From: SHVZ01 sp041906305
Lineage (GTDB): Bacteria; Pseudomonadota; Alphaproteobacteria; SHVZ01
Assembly (NCBI GenBank): GCA_041906305.1
Contig: JAYRJL010000001.1
Span: forward strand, 868,001-932,000
Direction: 5' to 3'
DNA: 64,000 bases
The notes under the pieces were generated by a model. That model had not been told where the DNA came from, ran no database searches, and saw only the letters and a list, made by a program, of their open reading frames with translations. Below are positions 1 through 8,992 of this stretch, piece by piece. Positions within the stretch are counted from its first letter, which is position 1; each line of letters starts with the position of its first letter. The translations under genes were made by a program, and so were the position numbers.

Positions 1-589
<589 letters not shown>

Positions 590-757
590 CGGAAAGTCCT
601 TTCAGTAAGACGCGGTTAGCCGCAGGGGATCCGGCGGCGGGAGGCACATTTGCGGCGCCGCAGCATAGGCTGTCAACGCCGGAAATGCCGCAGTTGGCCC
701 GGAAATCGCCGTTCCGGCGGCCATTTCCCGCCGGTGGTGCTAGAAAGCCCCGCCGCA

Positions 758-1645
758 ATGACCACTCCCCCGGAAACCCGGCCCGACCGCCCGCTGACCG
801 GCATCGCCCTGATGCTGACGGCGATGGCGATGTACATGATCACCGACACGACGGCGAAGTACCTGACCGACGAGGTGCACCCGGTCCAGATCGTCTGGTC
901 GCGCTACATCTTCTACTTCATCTACCTGACGCCTGTGGTGATCTGGCACGGCATCGGCCGGGCGTTCACGACCAGCCACAAGGTCGCCCATGTCGGCCGT
1001 TCGGCGGCGATGCTGATGTCGGGCACCTGCTTTACCATCTCGCTCGCCCACCTCGACCTCGCCTTCGCGATCACCATCGGCTTCGCCTCGCCGCTGTTCG
1101 TGACGGCGCTTTCGATGTTCTTCCTCGGCGAGAAGGTCGGCATAAGGCGCTGGTCGGCGGTGCTGGTGGGATTCTTCGGCGTTCTGATCGTGATCCGGCC
1201 GGGTGCGCATTTCTCACCCTGGTCGCTGCTGCCGATGCTCTCGGCCTTCCTCTGGGCGATCAGCCTGATCCTGACCCGCCGCACCGGCCACGACCATCCG
1301 CTGACCACACTGGTCTACACGAGCATCGTCGGCCTCATCGCCTCGTCGCTGATGGTGATCCCGTTCTGGGGCTCGGCCTCGTGGACCGCCTGGGCGATGA
1401 TGGCGGCGATCGCCGGATGGAACCTGATCGCGCTGACCGTCATGATCCGGGCCTTCTCCTACGCGCCGGCCTCGACCCTGGCGCCGTTCAGCTACAGCCA
1501 GATGATCTGGTCGACGATCCTCGGGTGGCTGGTGTTCCACCACATCCCCGATCTCTGGACCTATGTCGGCGGCGGCGTGGTGGTCGCCAGCGGCATCTAC
1601 ATCTGGCACCGCGAGCGGGTCCGCGCCCGCTCGCAACCGGCCTGA
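758..1645 (+). CDS. EamA/DMT-family membrane transporter
   Basis: Predicted inner-membrane exporter or permease of the drug/metabolite transporter superfamily, 295 residues. About ten hydrophobic segments are visible, arranged as two EamA repeats of roughly 140 residues, and the tail is basic. The start at ATG 758 is preferred because the frame upstream of it is arginine-rich and non-hydrophobic, while MTTPPETRPDRPLTG leads directly into the first helix. The substrate cannot be read from sequence; relatives move amino acids, metabolites or drugs. It lies 46 bases upstream of the ThDP enzyme on the same strand and may be cotranscribed. A second, distinct EamA protein lies at 59268. Confidence 0.85.
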   Translation: MTTPPETRPDRPLTGIALMLTAMAMYMITDTTAKYLTDEVHPVQIVWSRYIFYFIYLTPVVIWHGIGRAFTTSHKVAHVGRSAAMLMSGTCFTISLAHLDLAFAITIGFASPLFVTALSMFFLGEKVGIRRWSAVLVGFFGVLIVIRPGAHFSPWSLLPMLSAFLWAISLILTRRTGHDHPLTTLVYTSIVGLIASSLMVIPFWGSASWTAWAMMAAIAGWNLIALTVMIRAFSYAPASTLAPFSYSQMIWSTILGWLVFHHIPDLWTYVGGGVVVASGIYIWHRERVRARSQPA

Positions 1646-1691
1646 CGGGCTGGTATATCCGACAACCCTCTCTCGGACGGATTTGCCCTAC

Positions 1692-3368
1692 ATGAGCGCG
1701 CTCAAGGAACGGACCGGCGGCCAGATCCTGGTCGATCAGTTGAAGATCCATGGCGTCGACACCGCCTTCGGCGTGCCGGGCGAAAGCTACCTCTCGGTGC
1801 TGGACGCGCTTCACGACGCGAACTCGATCAAGTTCGTGATCTGCCGCCAGGAAGGCGGGGCGGCGATGATGGCCGAGGCCTACGGCAAGATGACCGGCAA
1901 GCCCGGCATCTGCATGGTCACGCGCGGGCCCGGTGCCACCAACGCCTCCTCCGGCGTGCATGTCGGGTTCCAGGACTCGACGCCGATGATCCTGTTCATT
2001 GGCCAGGTCGGCCTGGACGCGATCGAGCGCGAGGCGTTCCAGGAGATCGACTATCGCCGCATGTACGGCCAGATGGCGAAGTGGGTGGCGCAGATCGACG
2101 ATCCGGCGCGCATCCCGGAATATCTGAGCCGCGCCTTCCATACCGCCACGTCCGGCAGGCCCGGCCCAGTGGTGCTGGCGCTGCCCGAGGATATGCTGAC
2201 GGCGACCGCAACGGTCGCGGACTCCGAGCCCTATCGCGCGACCGAGCCGCATCCGGGACCCGACGCGATGGCCGAGGTCCGCTCGATGCTGGCCAAGGCT
2301 AAGAAGCCCTTCGTCATCCTCGGCGGCTCGGTCTGGGACGAGGCGGCCTGTGCCAACGTCAAAACCTTCGCCGAGAAGAACAGGCTGCCGATCGGCACCT
2401 CGTTCCGCCGCGCCGACCGTTTCGACAACCTTCATCCGAACTACGCGGGCGACGTCGGCATCGGCCCGAACCCGAAGCTGGCCGAACGCATCAAGGCGGC
2501 CGACCTGCTGATCGTGGTCGGCGCGCGCCTCGGCGAGATGACCACCGGCGGCTATACGCTTTTCGGCATTCCGACACCGAGCCAGCCGATGATCCATGTC
2601 CATCCGGATCCGGAGGAGCTGGGCCGCGTCTACACGCCGAGGCTCGCGATCAATGCCGGAGTGAAGGCCTTCGCCGCGGCGCTTGCGCGGATGGAGCCGG
2701 TGGATGCGTCCGCCTGGGCCGGTGCCGCCGACCAGGCCCATGCCGACTATCTCGCCTACACCAAGCCGGTGAAATGCCCGGGCGACGTGCAGATGGCCGA
2801 GATCGTTTCCTGGCTCGACGAGACGCTGCCGGATGACACGATCTATACGAACGGCGCCGGCAATTTCGCAACCTGGCTCCACCGCTTCCACCGCTACCGC
2901 AAGCTCGGCACCGAGCTGGCGCCGACCTCGGGTTCGATGGGCTACGGGCTGCCGGCGGCGGTCGCCGCCAAGATCCGCTACCCGAACCGCGATGTGATCT
3001 GCATCGCTGGCGACGGCGACATCCAGATGACCCTGCAGGAGCTGGGAACCGCCCAGCAGGCCGGCGCCGCGCCGATCGTCATCGTCGTCAACAACGGCAT
3101 GTACGGCACGATCCGCATGCATCAGGAGCGCGAATACCCGGAACGCGTCTCCGGCACCGACCTGATCAACCCGGACTTCGCCGCGATCGGGCGCGCCTAT
3201 GGCGGCATCGGCGAGACGGTGACGAGGACCGAGGAGTTCAAGCCGGCTTTCGAGCGTGCCCGCGCCTCGCGAAAGCTCGCGGTGATCGAACTCAAGCTGC
3301 ACCCGGAAGCGCTGACCATCCGGGCCTCGCTCAGCGAGATCCGCAACCAGGCGAAGGCGAAGCGCTAG
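1692..3368 (+). CDS. Thiamine diphosphate-dependent enzyme, acetolactate synthase large-subunit-like
   Basis: A 558-residue ThDP enzyme with the three-domain layout of the IlvB superfamily: an N-terminal pyrimidine-binding domain with the catalytic glutamate in RQEGGAAMMAEAYG (E54), a central domain, and a C-terminal pyrophosphate domain with GDGDIQM near residue 440 and the paired asparagines of VVNNGMYG near 466. The fold and cofactor are clear; the substrate is not. No IlvN small subunit lies nearby, so a catabolic 2-oxoacid decarboxylase or carboligase is as likely as valine/isoleucine biosynthesis. The ATG at 1692 matches the usual N-terminus of the family. The next gene starts one base after its stop codon. 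Confidence 0.85.
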   Translation: MSALKERTGGQILVDQLKIHGVDTAFGVPGESYLSVLDALHDANSIKFVICRQEGGAAMMAEAYGKMTGKPGICMVTRGPGATNASSGVHVGFQDSTPMILFIGQVGLDAIEREAFQEIDYRRMYGQMAKWVAQIDDPARIPEYLSRAFHTATSGRPGPVVLALPEDMLTATATVADSEPYRATEPHPGPDAMAEVRSMLAKAKKPFVILGGSVWDEAACANVKTFAEKNRLPIGTSFRRADRFDNLHPNYAGDVGIGPNPKLAERIKAADLLIVVGARLGEMTTGGYTLFGIPTPSQPMIHVHPDPEELGRVYTPRLAINAGVKAFAAALARMEPVDASAWAGAADQAHADYLAYTKPVKCPGDVQMAEIVSWLDETLPDDTIYTNGAGNFATWLHRFHRYRKLGTELAPTSGSMGYGLPAAVAAKIRYPNRDVICIAGDGDIQMTLQELGTAQQAGAAPIVIVVNNGMYGTIRMHQEREYPERVSGTDLINPDFAAIGRAYGGIGETVTRTEEFKPAFERARASRKLAVIELKLHPEALTIRASLSEIRNQAKAKR

Positions 3369-3369
3369 C

Positions 3370-4224
3370 TTGGCGCTGGCGCTGACCCTTCTCGGCGATT
3401 CCTGCTCGGGCGTTCCCGGCCGGAAGTTCGAAGCCAACCTGGCGCGGATCGTCTCGCGCATTCTCGAACGGAACGCGCCGGCGGACGCGCTCCTTTATCT
3501 CGGCGATCACGTCGAGGGCTACACCGACGACGAAGCCAGGCTTCACGCGCAGTGGAGCCATTTTCTCGACAACGAGTTTAGGCCGCTCGACGAACGCTAC
3601 CCGCGGGTGCTGCACCTCGCCGGCAATCACGACGCCAATACGCCGATCAGTGCCAGTCTCTGCGAGGCGCGCATGCCGTTTCCACCCGGAGCGCGGCAGA
3701 GGAAGGGGCTCAACTACGTCGTCGACCTCGGCGAGGCCCAAATCGTCGTGATCTCGACCTGCGACCTCGCCAACCGGGGTTTCGCCGCGGTCGACATGGA
3801 GTGGCTCGCGGAGGCACTGCGAAGCCTCTCGGCGCCGATCCGCCTCGTTGCGGGTCATTACCCGTTCCATCCAATCAATGGCTACGAGGAAGTCCCCAAA
3901 TGGGTCTTCCCGGCGGACCAGCGCGCACGGGCCTGGCAGCTGTTCCGCGAGGCCGGTGTCCTGGCCTATCTCTGCAGTCACATCATCGCCTTCGATTTCC
4001 AGGTCCATGACGATATCGTGCAGCTCTGCAGCGGCGGGGCGGGCACCGAGTACGGGCCCGACGGCGTGATGGGCAGTGGCGAATTCCGCCACTTCGTCAC
4101 CTGCAGCGTGTCGCCGGAGCGGTTCGCCTTCGAGGCGATCGACGAGAACGGTCGGCCGCGCGAGACGGGCGGCCATTCATTCCGTCGCAGGAGCCGGTTG
4201 CCTTCGGCCTCCGGCTCTCGCTAG
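3370..4224 (+). CDS. Metallophosphoesterase, purple-acid-phosphatase-like, atypical metal motifs
   Basis: A 284-residue calcineurin-like phosphoesterase. The order of motifs follows purple acid phosphatases: GDSCSG near residue 9, LYLGDHVEGY near 42, LAGNHD near 81, VAGHYPFH near 161 and AYLCSH near 200. In typical members the first block is GDxG and the last is GHxH; here they read GDSC and SHIIAF, so metal ligands at both ends look altered. There is no signal peptide, unlike many purple acid phosphatases. The start appears to be TTG at 3370, one base after the preceding stop; no in-frame ATG precedes the first motif. Substrate unknown. Confidence 0.72.
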   Translation: MALALTLLGDSCSGVPGRKFEANLARIVSRILERNAPADALLYLGDHVEGYTDDEARLHAQWSHFLDNEFRPLDERYPRVLHLAGNHDANTPISASLCEARMPFPPGARQRKGLNYVVDLGEAQIVVISTCDLANRGFAAVDMEWLAEALRSLSAPIRLVAGHYPFHPINGYEEVPKWVFPADQRARAWQLFREAGVLAYLCSHIIAFDFQVHDDIVQLCSGGAGTEYGPDGVMGSGEFRHFVTCSVSPERFAFEAIDENGRPRETGGHSFRRRSRLPSASGSR

Positions 4225-4259
4225 GCTCGAACCTCGCTTCGCAGGGGGAGGTCCCGACA

Positions 4260-5558
4260 ATGTGCGATACCATGGTGGCCGCGGGCGGCCAGTCGAATGA
4301 CGGCGCGGTGCTTTTCGGCAAGAACAGCGACCGCGAGCGGAACGAGGCGCAGTTCCTCGACGCACTGCCGGCAAAGACCCATCGCAAGGGCGCCAAGGTC
4401 AAGCTGACCCATGTCGAGATCGACCAGGCGCTTGAGACGCATGCCGTGCTGCTCTCCAAGCCGTTCTGGATCTGGGGGGCCGAGATCGGCGCCAACGAGC
4501 ACGGCGTGGTGATCGGCAACGAGGCGGTCTACGGCAAGCGGATGCCGTCGCCGAAGCCGGGCGTGATCGGCATGGACTATCTCCGCCTCGGTCTCGAGCG
4601 CGGCGCCACCGCCGAGGAGGCGCTCGACGTGATCACGCGGCTGCTTGCCAAGCACGGCCAGAGCGGCAATTGCGGCCACCTGAAGCAGCGCACCTACCAC
4701 AATTCCTTCATCATCGCCGACCAGACCGGAGCCTGGGTGCTGGAGACGATCGGCAAGGACTGGGTCGCCGAGCATGTCGACGGCGTGCGCACGATCTCGA
4801 ACGCGCTGTCGATCGAGAAGGACTACGACAAGATCAGCGACGGCTTCAAAGCCAAGGTCGGCAACAAGGGGGTCGCCAGCACGATGACCAATCCGCGCCG
4901 CGACAAGCTGAGCCAGGGCAAGGAGCGCTGCGCCCGCTCCACCTCGGTGCTCGGCAACCGCCGCGGCCGCCTCGACGTGCATTCGGTGATGGCGGCACTG
5001 CGCGACCATGGGCCCGAGGAGCGCGGCTGGCATCCCGACCAGACGACGATGAAGGCGATCTGCATGCATGCCGCCTGGGGCAACAATGGTGGCCAGACCA
5101 CCGGCGCCATGGCGAGCTGGCTGAAGAAGGGCAAGCAGCCGGTGCACTGGGTGACGGGCTCGGCGGCACCCTGTCTCTCGATCTTCAAGCCGGTCTTCGT
5201 CGATCTGGGATTGCCGGTGAAGGAGAAGCAGCCGACCGGCAAGTTCGATCCGAAGACGCGCTGGTGGAAGCACGAGCAGCTCCACCGCTCCATCATCGAC
5301 GACTTCGAGGCGCGCTCGGCCGCGATCTCAGGCGAGCGCGACGCGCTGGAGAAGGACTTCGCCAGGCGCATCGCCAAGGTGACCGGCGCCGATGCGGATA
5401 CCCGTCGCGAGGCGGTCGAGGCCTGCTGGCAGGAGGCGGACGCCGCCGAAGCCCGCTGGGCCGAGAGCGTGCCGGCGATGGAATGCCAGGCCAAGCCGAC
5501 CGCGGCGCCCTATCGCCGCGCCTGGTCTCGCTTCAACCGCATTGCCGGTTTCGCTTAA
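4260..5558 (+). CDS. Secernin-like C69-family N-terminal nucleophile hydrolase
   Basis: A 432-residue protein opening MCDTMVAAGG and continuing with GAVLFGKNSDRE. In secernins and C69 dipeptidases, removal of Met exposes Cys2 as the N-terminal nucleophile, and the GKNSDR block is conserved. Length and opening fit bacterial secernin-like proteins, whose physiological substrates are poorly defined; peptides or acyl-amides are the usual proposal. ATG 4260 is the only start that leaves cysteine at position 2, so it is well supported. It lies 35 bases after the phosphoesterase and 26 bases before the hydroxyacid dehydrogenase, in a same-strand run. Confidence 0.8.
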   Translation: MCDTMVAAGGQSNDGAVLFGKNSDRERNEAQFLDALPAKTHRKGAKVKLTHVEIDQALETHAVLLSKPFWIWGAEIGANEHGVVIGNEAVYGKRMPSPKPGVIGMDYLRLGLERGATAEEALDVITRLLAKHGQSGNCGHLKQRTYHNSFIIADQTGAWVLETIGKDWVAEHVDGVRTISNALSIEKDYDKISDGFKAKVGNKGVASTMTNPRRDKLSQGKERCARSTSVLGNRRGRLDVHSVMAALRDHGPEERGWHPDQTTMKAICMHAAWGNNGGQTTGAMASWLKKGKQPVHWVTGSAAPCLSIFKPVFVDLGLPVKEKQPTGKFDPKTRWWKHEQLHRSIIDDFEARSAAISGERDALEKDFARRIAKVTGADADTRREAVEACWQEADAAEARWAESVPAMECQAKPTAAPYRRAWSRFNRIAGFA

Positions 5559-5584
5559 AAAGAATCGAACCTTCCGGGGGAAAC

Positions 5585-6544
5585 GTGTCCAAGAACATCG
5601 TCTTTCTCGAGCGCGACACCGTCGCGCCCGACGTCGTCATCCGCAAGCCGTCGTTCCCGCACACCTGGAAGGACTACGACCGGACCACGCCGGAGCAGCT
5701 GGTCGAGCGGCTCAAGGACGCGGACATCGCCCTCGTCAACAAGGTGAAGTTCCAGCGCCCGGCGATCGAGGCGCTGCCGAAGCTGAAGCTGATCGCGGTC
5801 GCGGCGACCGGCACTGACAACATCGACATCGCGGCCTGCAAGGAGCGCGGCATCGTCGTCTCCAACATCCGGGGATACGCGCTGCACACGGTGCCGGAGC
5901 ACGCCTTCACGCTGATCCTGGCTCTCCGGCGCGGCCTGATCGGCTACCGCCAGGACGTCGTCAACGGCGAGTGGCAGAAGGCGGCGCAGTTCTGCTTCTT
6001 CAATCATCCGATCAACGACCTGCACGGCCAGCGCCTCGGCATCATCGGCGAAGGCGTGATCGGCCAGGGCGTCGCCAACATCGCGCGCGCCTTCGGCATG
6101 CAGGTGATGTTCGCGGCCCACAAGGGCGTGCAGGGACTGGGTCCGCTCTACACGCCCTGGGACGAGGTCATCGAGACCTCGGACGTGATCACGCTGCACT
6201 CGCCGCTGACGCCACAGACCCGCAACATGATCGCTCTCCCTGAGTTCAAGCGGATGAAGCGCAACATGGTGATCGTGAATACGGCCCGTGGCGGTCTCAT
6301 CAACGAGGAGGACCTCGCGACCGCGCTCCGCGAGAAGCTGATCGCCGGCGCCGGCGTCGACGTGACCTCGCCCGAGCCGCCGCCGAAGGATTCGACGCTG
6401 ATGAAGCTGCTCGACATGCCGAACTTCATCCTGACCCCGCATACCGCCTGGGCCAGCCACGAGGCGATCACCTCGCTCTGCAATCAGCTGATCGACAACG
6501 TCGAGGCCTTCGTCGCCGGCAAGCCTAGGAACATCGTCGGCTGA
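5585..6544 (+). CDS. D-2-hydroxyacid dehydrogenase (glycerate/hydroxypyruvate reductase type)
   Basis: A 319-residue NAD(P)-dependent oxidoreductase of the D-isomer-specific 2-hydroxyacid family. Visible marks are the Rossmann glycine pattern GIIGEGVIGQGVAN in mid-protein, NTARGGLINEEDL carrying the substrate-binding arginine, the GVDVTSPEPPP segment with the catalytic glutamate, and the catalytic histidine of LTPHTAW. It probably reduces hydroxypyruvate or glyoxylate, but specificity is not determinable. The GTG start at 5585 gives MSKNIVFLERD and follows GGGGG, a strong ribosome-binding site. It is the last gene of the 758-6544 run and is followed by a large inverted repeat. Confidence 0.87.
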   Translation: MSKNIVFLERDTVAPDVVIRKPSFPHTWKDYDRTTPEQLVERLKDADIALVNKVKFQRPAIEALPKLKLIAVAATGTDNIDIAACKERGIVVSNIRGYALHTVPEHAFTLILALRRGLIGYRQDVVNGEWQKAAQFCFFNHPINDLHGQRLGIIGEGVIGQGVANIARAFGMQVMFAAHKGVQGLGPLYTPWDEVIETSDVITLHSPLTPQTRNMIALPEFKRMKRNMVIVNTARGGLINEEDLATALREKLIAGAGVDVTSPEPPPKDSTLMKLLDMPNFILTPHTAWASHEAITSLCNQLIDNVEAFVAGKPRNIVG

Positions 6545-6557
6545 TCTGCTCGTAGAA

Positions 6558-6692
6558 CCCTCTCCCGCGAAGCGGGGGAGGGCAGGGTGGGGGCGAGCGT
6601 AGCGAGGTCGTGGATGGATGATGGCGAGAAGAAAGTCCTCGCTTCGCTCGCCCCCACCCCAACCCTCCCCCCGCGTACGACGCGGGAGAGGG
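6558..6692. repeat. Long intergenic inverted repeat, REP-like
   Basis: Arms at 6558-6607 and 6637-6692 are near-perfect reverse complements of about 50 bases, with a 29-base loop. Each arm contains a G-rich or C-rich core (AGGGTGGGGGCGAGCG on one side) and starts or ends in a GGGAGAGGG/CCCTCTCCC block. It fills the gap between two convergent genes, so it can act as a bidirectional terminator or RNA stabiliser. A relative with the same CCCCCACCC core lies at 59165-59258, which indicates a dispersed family. Confidence 0.85.
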
Positions 6693-6699
6693 GGCTCGC

Positions 6700-8982
6700 C
6701 TAAGCCTTCGTGCCCTGCATCGCGCGCCAGATCTTTTCCGGCGTGAGCGGCATGTCGATGTGGCGGACCCCGTAGGGCTGGAGGGCGTCGATCACCGCAT
6801 TGACGACGGCGGGCGGGGCGGCGGCGCAGCCGGCCTCGCCGCAGCCCTTCACGCCCCAGGGGTTGGTCGGCGCCGGGGTCGGGCAGGAGACGAAGTCGAT
6901 CGGCGGAAAGTCGGCAGCCCTCGGCAGGGTGTAGTCCATCAGGCTGCCGGTCAGAAGCTGCCCGTCCTTGCCGTAGACGATCTGCTCCATCAACGCCTGG
7001 CCGAGGCCCTGGGCGATGCCGCCGTCGATCTGGCCTTTCAGCAGCAGGGGATTCAGGATCACGCCGAAGTCGTGGACGACGAGGTAGCGCTGGATCTCGA
7101 TCTCGCCGGTTTCCGGATCGATCTCGACCTCGGCGACGTGGCAGCCGTTCGGATAGGTGTGGTTGGTCGGCTTGAAATGATGATAGCCGCTGACCTTCAC
7201 GTCCTTGACCAGGTCGGCGAAGGGAAGGCGGCGATCGGTGCCGGCGACGACATAGGCGCCGTCGTCGAACTCGATATCGACTTCGGCCGCTTCCAGCCGC
7301 TCGGCGGCGGTCGGCTTCACCTTCTTGATCACCTCTTCCATCGCGCCATGCAGCGCCGAGCCGCCGAGCACGAGCGAGGCCGAGCCGCCGGTGCCGTGCC
7401 CGTCCGCGATCTTGTCGGTGTCGCCCTGGACGAAGCCGATGTCTTCCGGCTTGAGGCCGAGATGCACCGCGACCAGATGCGCATAGAAAGTGTGATGGCC
7501 CTGGCCGTTGCCCATGGTGCCGGCATAGACGGTCGCCTTGCCGTCTTCGATGCGAAGCTCGGCGCCCTCGCTCCAGCCGCCGGCGACGCGCTCGCAGAGG
7601 TGGGCGAAGCCGAAGCCGCGCAGCTTGCCACGGACGGCGCTGTCGTCGCGGCGTGCCGGGTACTGCTTATGCCTCGCCTCGGCGAGCGCGCGGTCGAGGA
7701 TCTGCTCGAAGTTGCCGGAGTCGTAGAGGAGACCTAGTGGCGTCGCCAGCGGCAGGTCGGCCGGCTGGATCAGGTTGAGCTTCCGGAGGGCCACAGGATC
7801 GCGGCCGGTCTCGCGCGCCGCTGCATCGACCGCGCGCTCCAGCGCATAGAGCGCTTCCGGCCGGCCGGCGCCGCGATAGACGTCGGTGGAGGCGGTATTG
7901 GTGAAGACGCCGCGCACGCGCACATGGATCGCCGGCGTGCGATAGACGCCGGCATAGGCCGGCGAGTTGTTGACCGGCGAGTTGAGCCCCTTCGGCGAGA
8001 TGTAGGCGCCGAGAGCGGCCAGCGTCTCGACGCGAAGGCCGAGGAAGCGGCCCTCGGCGTCCATCGCCAGCTCGACGGTGGTCAGGTTGTCGCGCGCGGC
8101 GTAATCGGAAGAGAACGCCTCGGCGCGATCGGAGACCCAGCGCACCGGCCGGCCGACGCGCCTCGCCGCCCACAGCACCAGCGCGTGCTCGGCATAGAGC
8201 GCGTTCTTGAGGCCGAAGCTGCCGCCGACATCCTCCGAGATCACGCGGATCTGCTTGGGATCCACCTTCAGCATGCGGGCGAGCGTCGCCTTGATGCCGT
8301 GTGGCATCTGCGTGCCGGTGGTCAGCGTATAGCGGCCGTCATAGACGCCGAGCGCCACGCGCGTCTCGACCGAGGCGCCGGAGACGCGGTTGTTGACGAC
8401 GGTGATGCGCGAGACATGTGCCGCCTTGGCGAAGGCTGCCGCCGTCCGTTCGGGGTCGCCGCCATTCCAGGTGAATGCGACGTTGTTCGGTGCCTCGGGC
8501 CAGATCGGCTTGTCGCCCGAGACCGCCCTGGTCATGTCGATGACCGCCGGCAGGATGTCGTAGTCGATCTCGATCGCTTCGGCGGCATCGCGGGCAAGGT
8601 TCTCGTCCTCGGCGACGATGAAGGCCACCGGCTCACCGACGAAGCGGACGGTGCCCTGCGCCAGCACCGGGAGTTCCGGCTTCACCGCAGGCCCGGGCGC
8701 CGGCCGTGTCTTCGGGAAGGTCGGCAGAGCGACCTCGGACAGCACCGGGCCCGGCCCGTCGACCCCAATGTCCGCGCCGGTCAGGATCGCCAGAACGCCC
8801 GGCAGCTTGCGGGCGGCGGCGGTGTCGATCGACCGGATGCGGGCATGGGCATGCGGCGAGCGCAGCACCATCGCTCGCGCCTCGTTGGCGAGGCGGACGT
8901 CGTCGGTGAACCGCCCGGCGCCGCGGAGAAGCGCATCGTCCTCGAGCCGTGTCAGCGGCTGGCCGAAGGCATGCTCCCCCAT
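6700..8982 (-). CDS. Molybdenum hydroxylase large subunit (xanthine/CO dehydrogenase family)
   Basis: A 760-residue molybdopterin-cytosine-dinucleotide-binding subunit of the xanthine oxidase superfamily. It begins with the short a/b-hammerhead region (GRFTDDVRLANEA) and ends with the catalytic glutamate block GCGEAGCAAAPP (E716). The active-site loop reads VYRGAGRPEALYA, the AYRGAGR form of CoxL-like homologues, not the AYxCSFR loop of true CO dehydrogenase. The medium FAD and small 2Fe-2S subunits are not adjacent on either side. It starts 10 bases after the aldolase-like gene ends, so the two form an operon. The substrate is probably an N-heterocycle or aldehyde, but this is inference. Confidence 0.88.
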   Translation of the reverse strand: MGEHAFGQPLTRLEDDALLRGAGRFTDDVRLANEARAMVLRSPHAHARIRSIDTAAARKLPGVLAILTGADIGVDGPGPVLSEVALPTFPKTRPAPGPAVKPELPVLAQGTVRFVGEPVAFIVAEDENLARDAAEAIEIDYDILPAVIDMTRAVSGDKPIWPEAPNNVAFTWNGGDPERTAAAFAKAAHVSRITVVNNRVSGASVETRVALGVYDGRYTLTTGTQMPHGIKATLARMLKVDPKQIRVISEDVGGSFGLKNALYAEHALVLWAARRVGRPVRWVSDRAEAFSSDYAARDNLTTVELAMDAEGRFLGLRVETLAALGAYISPKGLNSPVNNSPAYAGVYRTPAIHVRVRGVFTNTASTDVYRGAGRPEALYALERAVDAAARETGRDPVALRKLNLIQPADLPLATPLGLLYDSGNFEQILDRALAEARHKQYPARRDDSAVRGKLRGFGFAHLCERVAGGWSEGAELRIEDGKATVYAGTMGNGQGHHTFYAHLVAVHLGLKPEDIGFVQGDTDKIADGHGTGGSASLVLGGSALHGAMEEVIKKVKPTAAERLEAAEVDIEFDDGAYVVAGTDRRLPFADLVKDVKVSGYHHFKPTNHTYPNGCHVAEVEIDPETGEIEIQRYLVVHDFGVILNPLLLKGQIDGGIAQGLGQALMEQIVYGKDGQLLTGSLMDYTLPRAADFPPIDFVSCPTPAPTNPWGVKGCGEAGCAAAPPAVVNAVIDALQPYGVRHIDMPLTPEKIWRAMQGTKA

Positions 8983-8992
8983 CGATCGCCTC

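Noticed and set aside
1488..3461. A 657-codon open frame on the minus strand opposite the ThDP enzyme
   Set aside because: The product is arginine/histidine/aspartate-rich with no domain, while the plus strand encodes a conserved enzyme; it is a shadow frame of GC-rich coding DNA.
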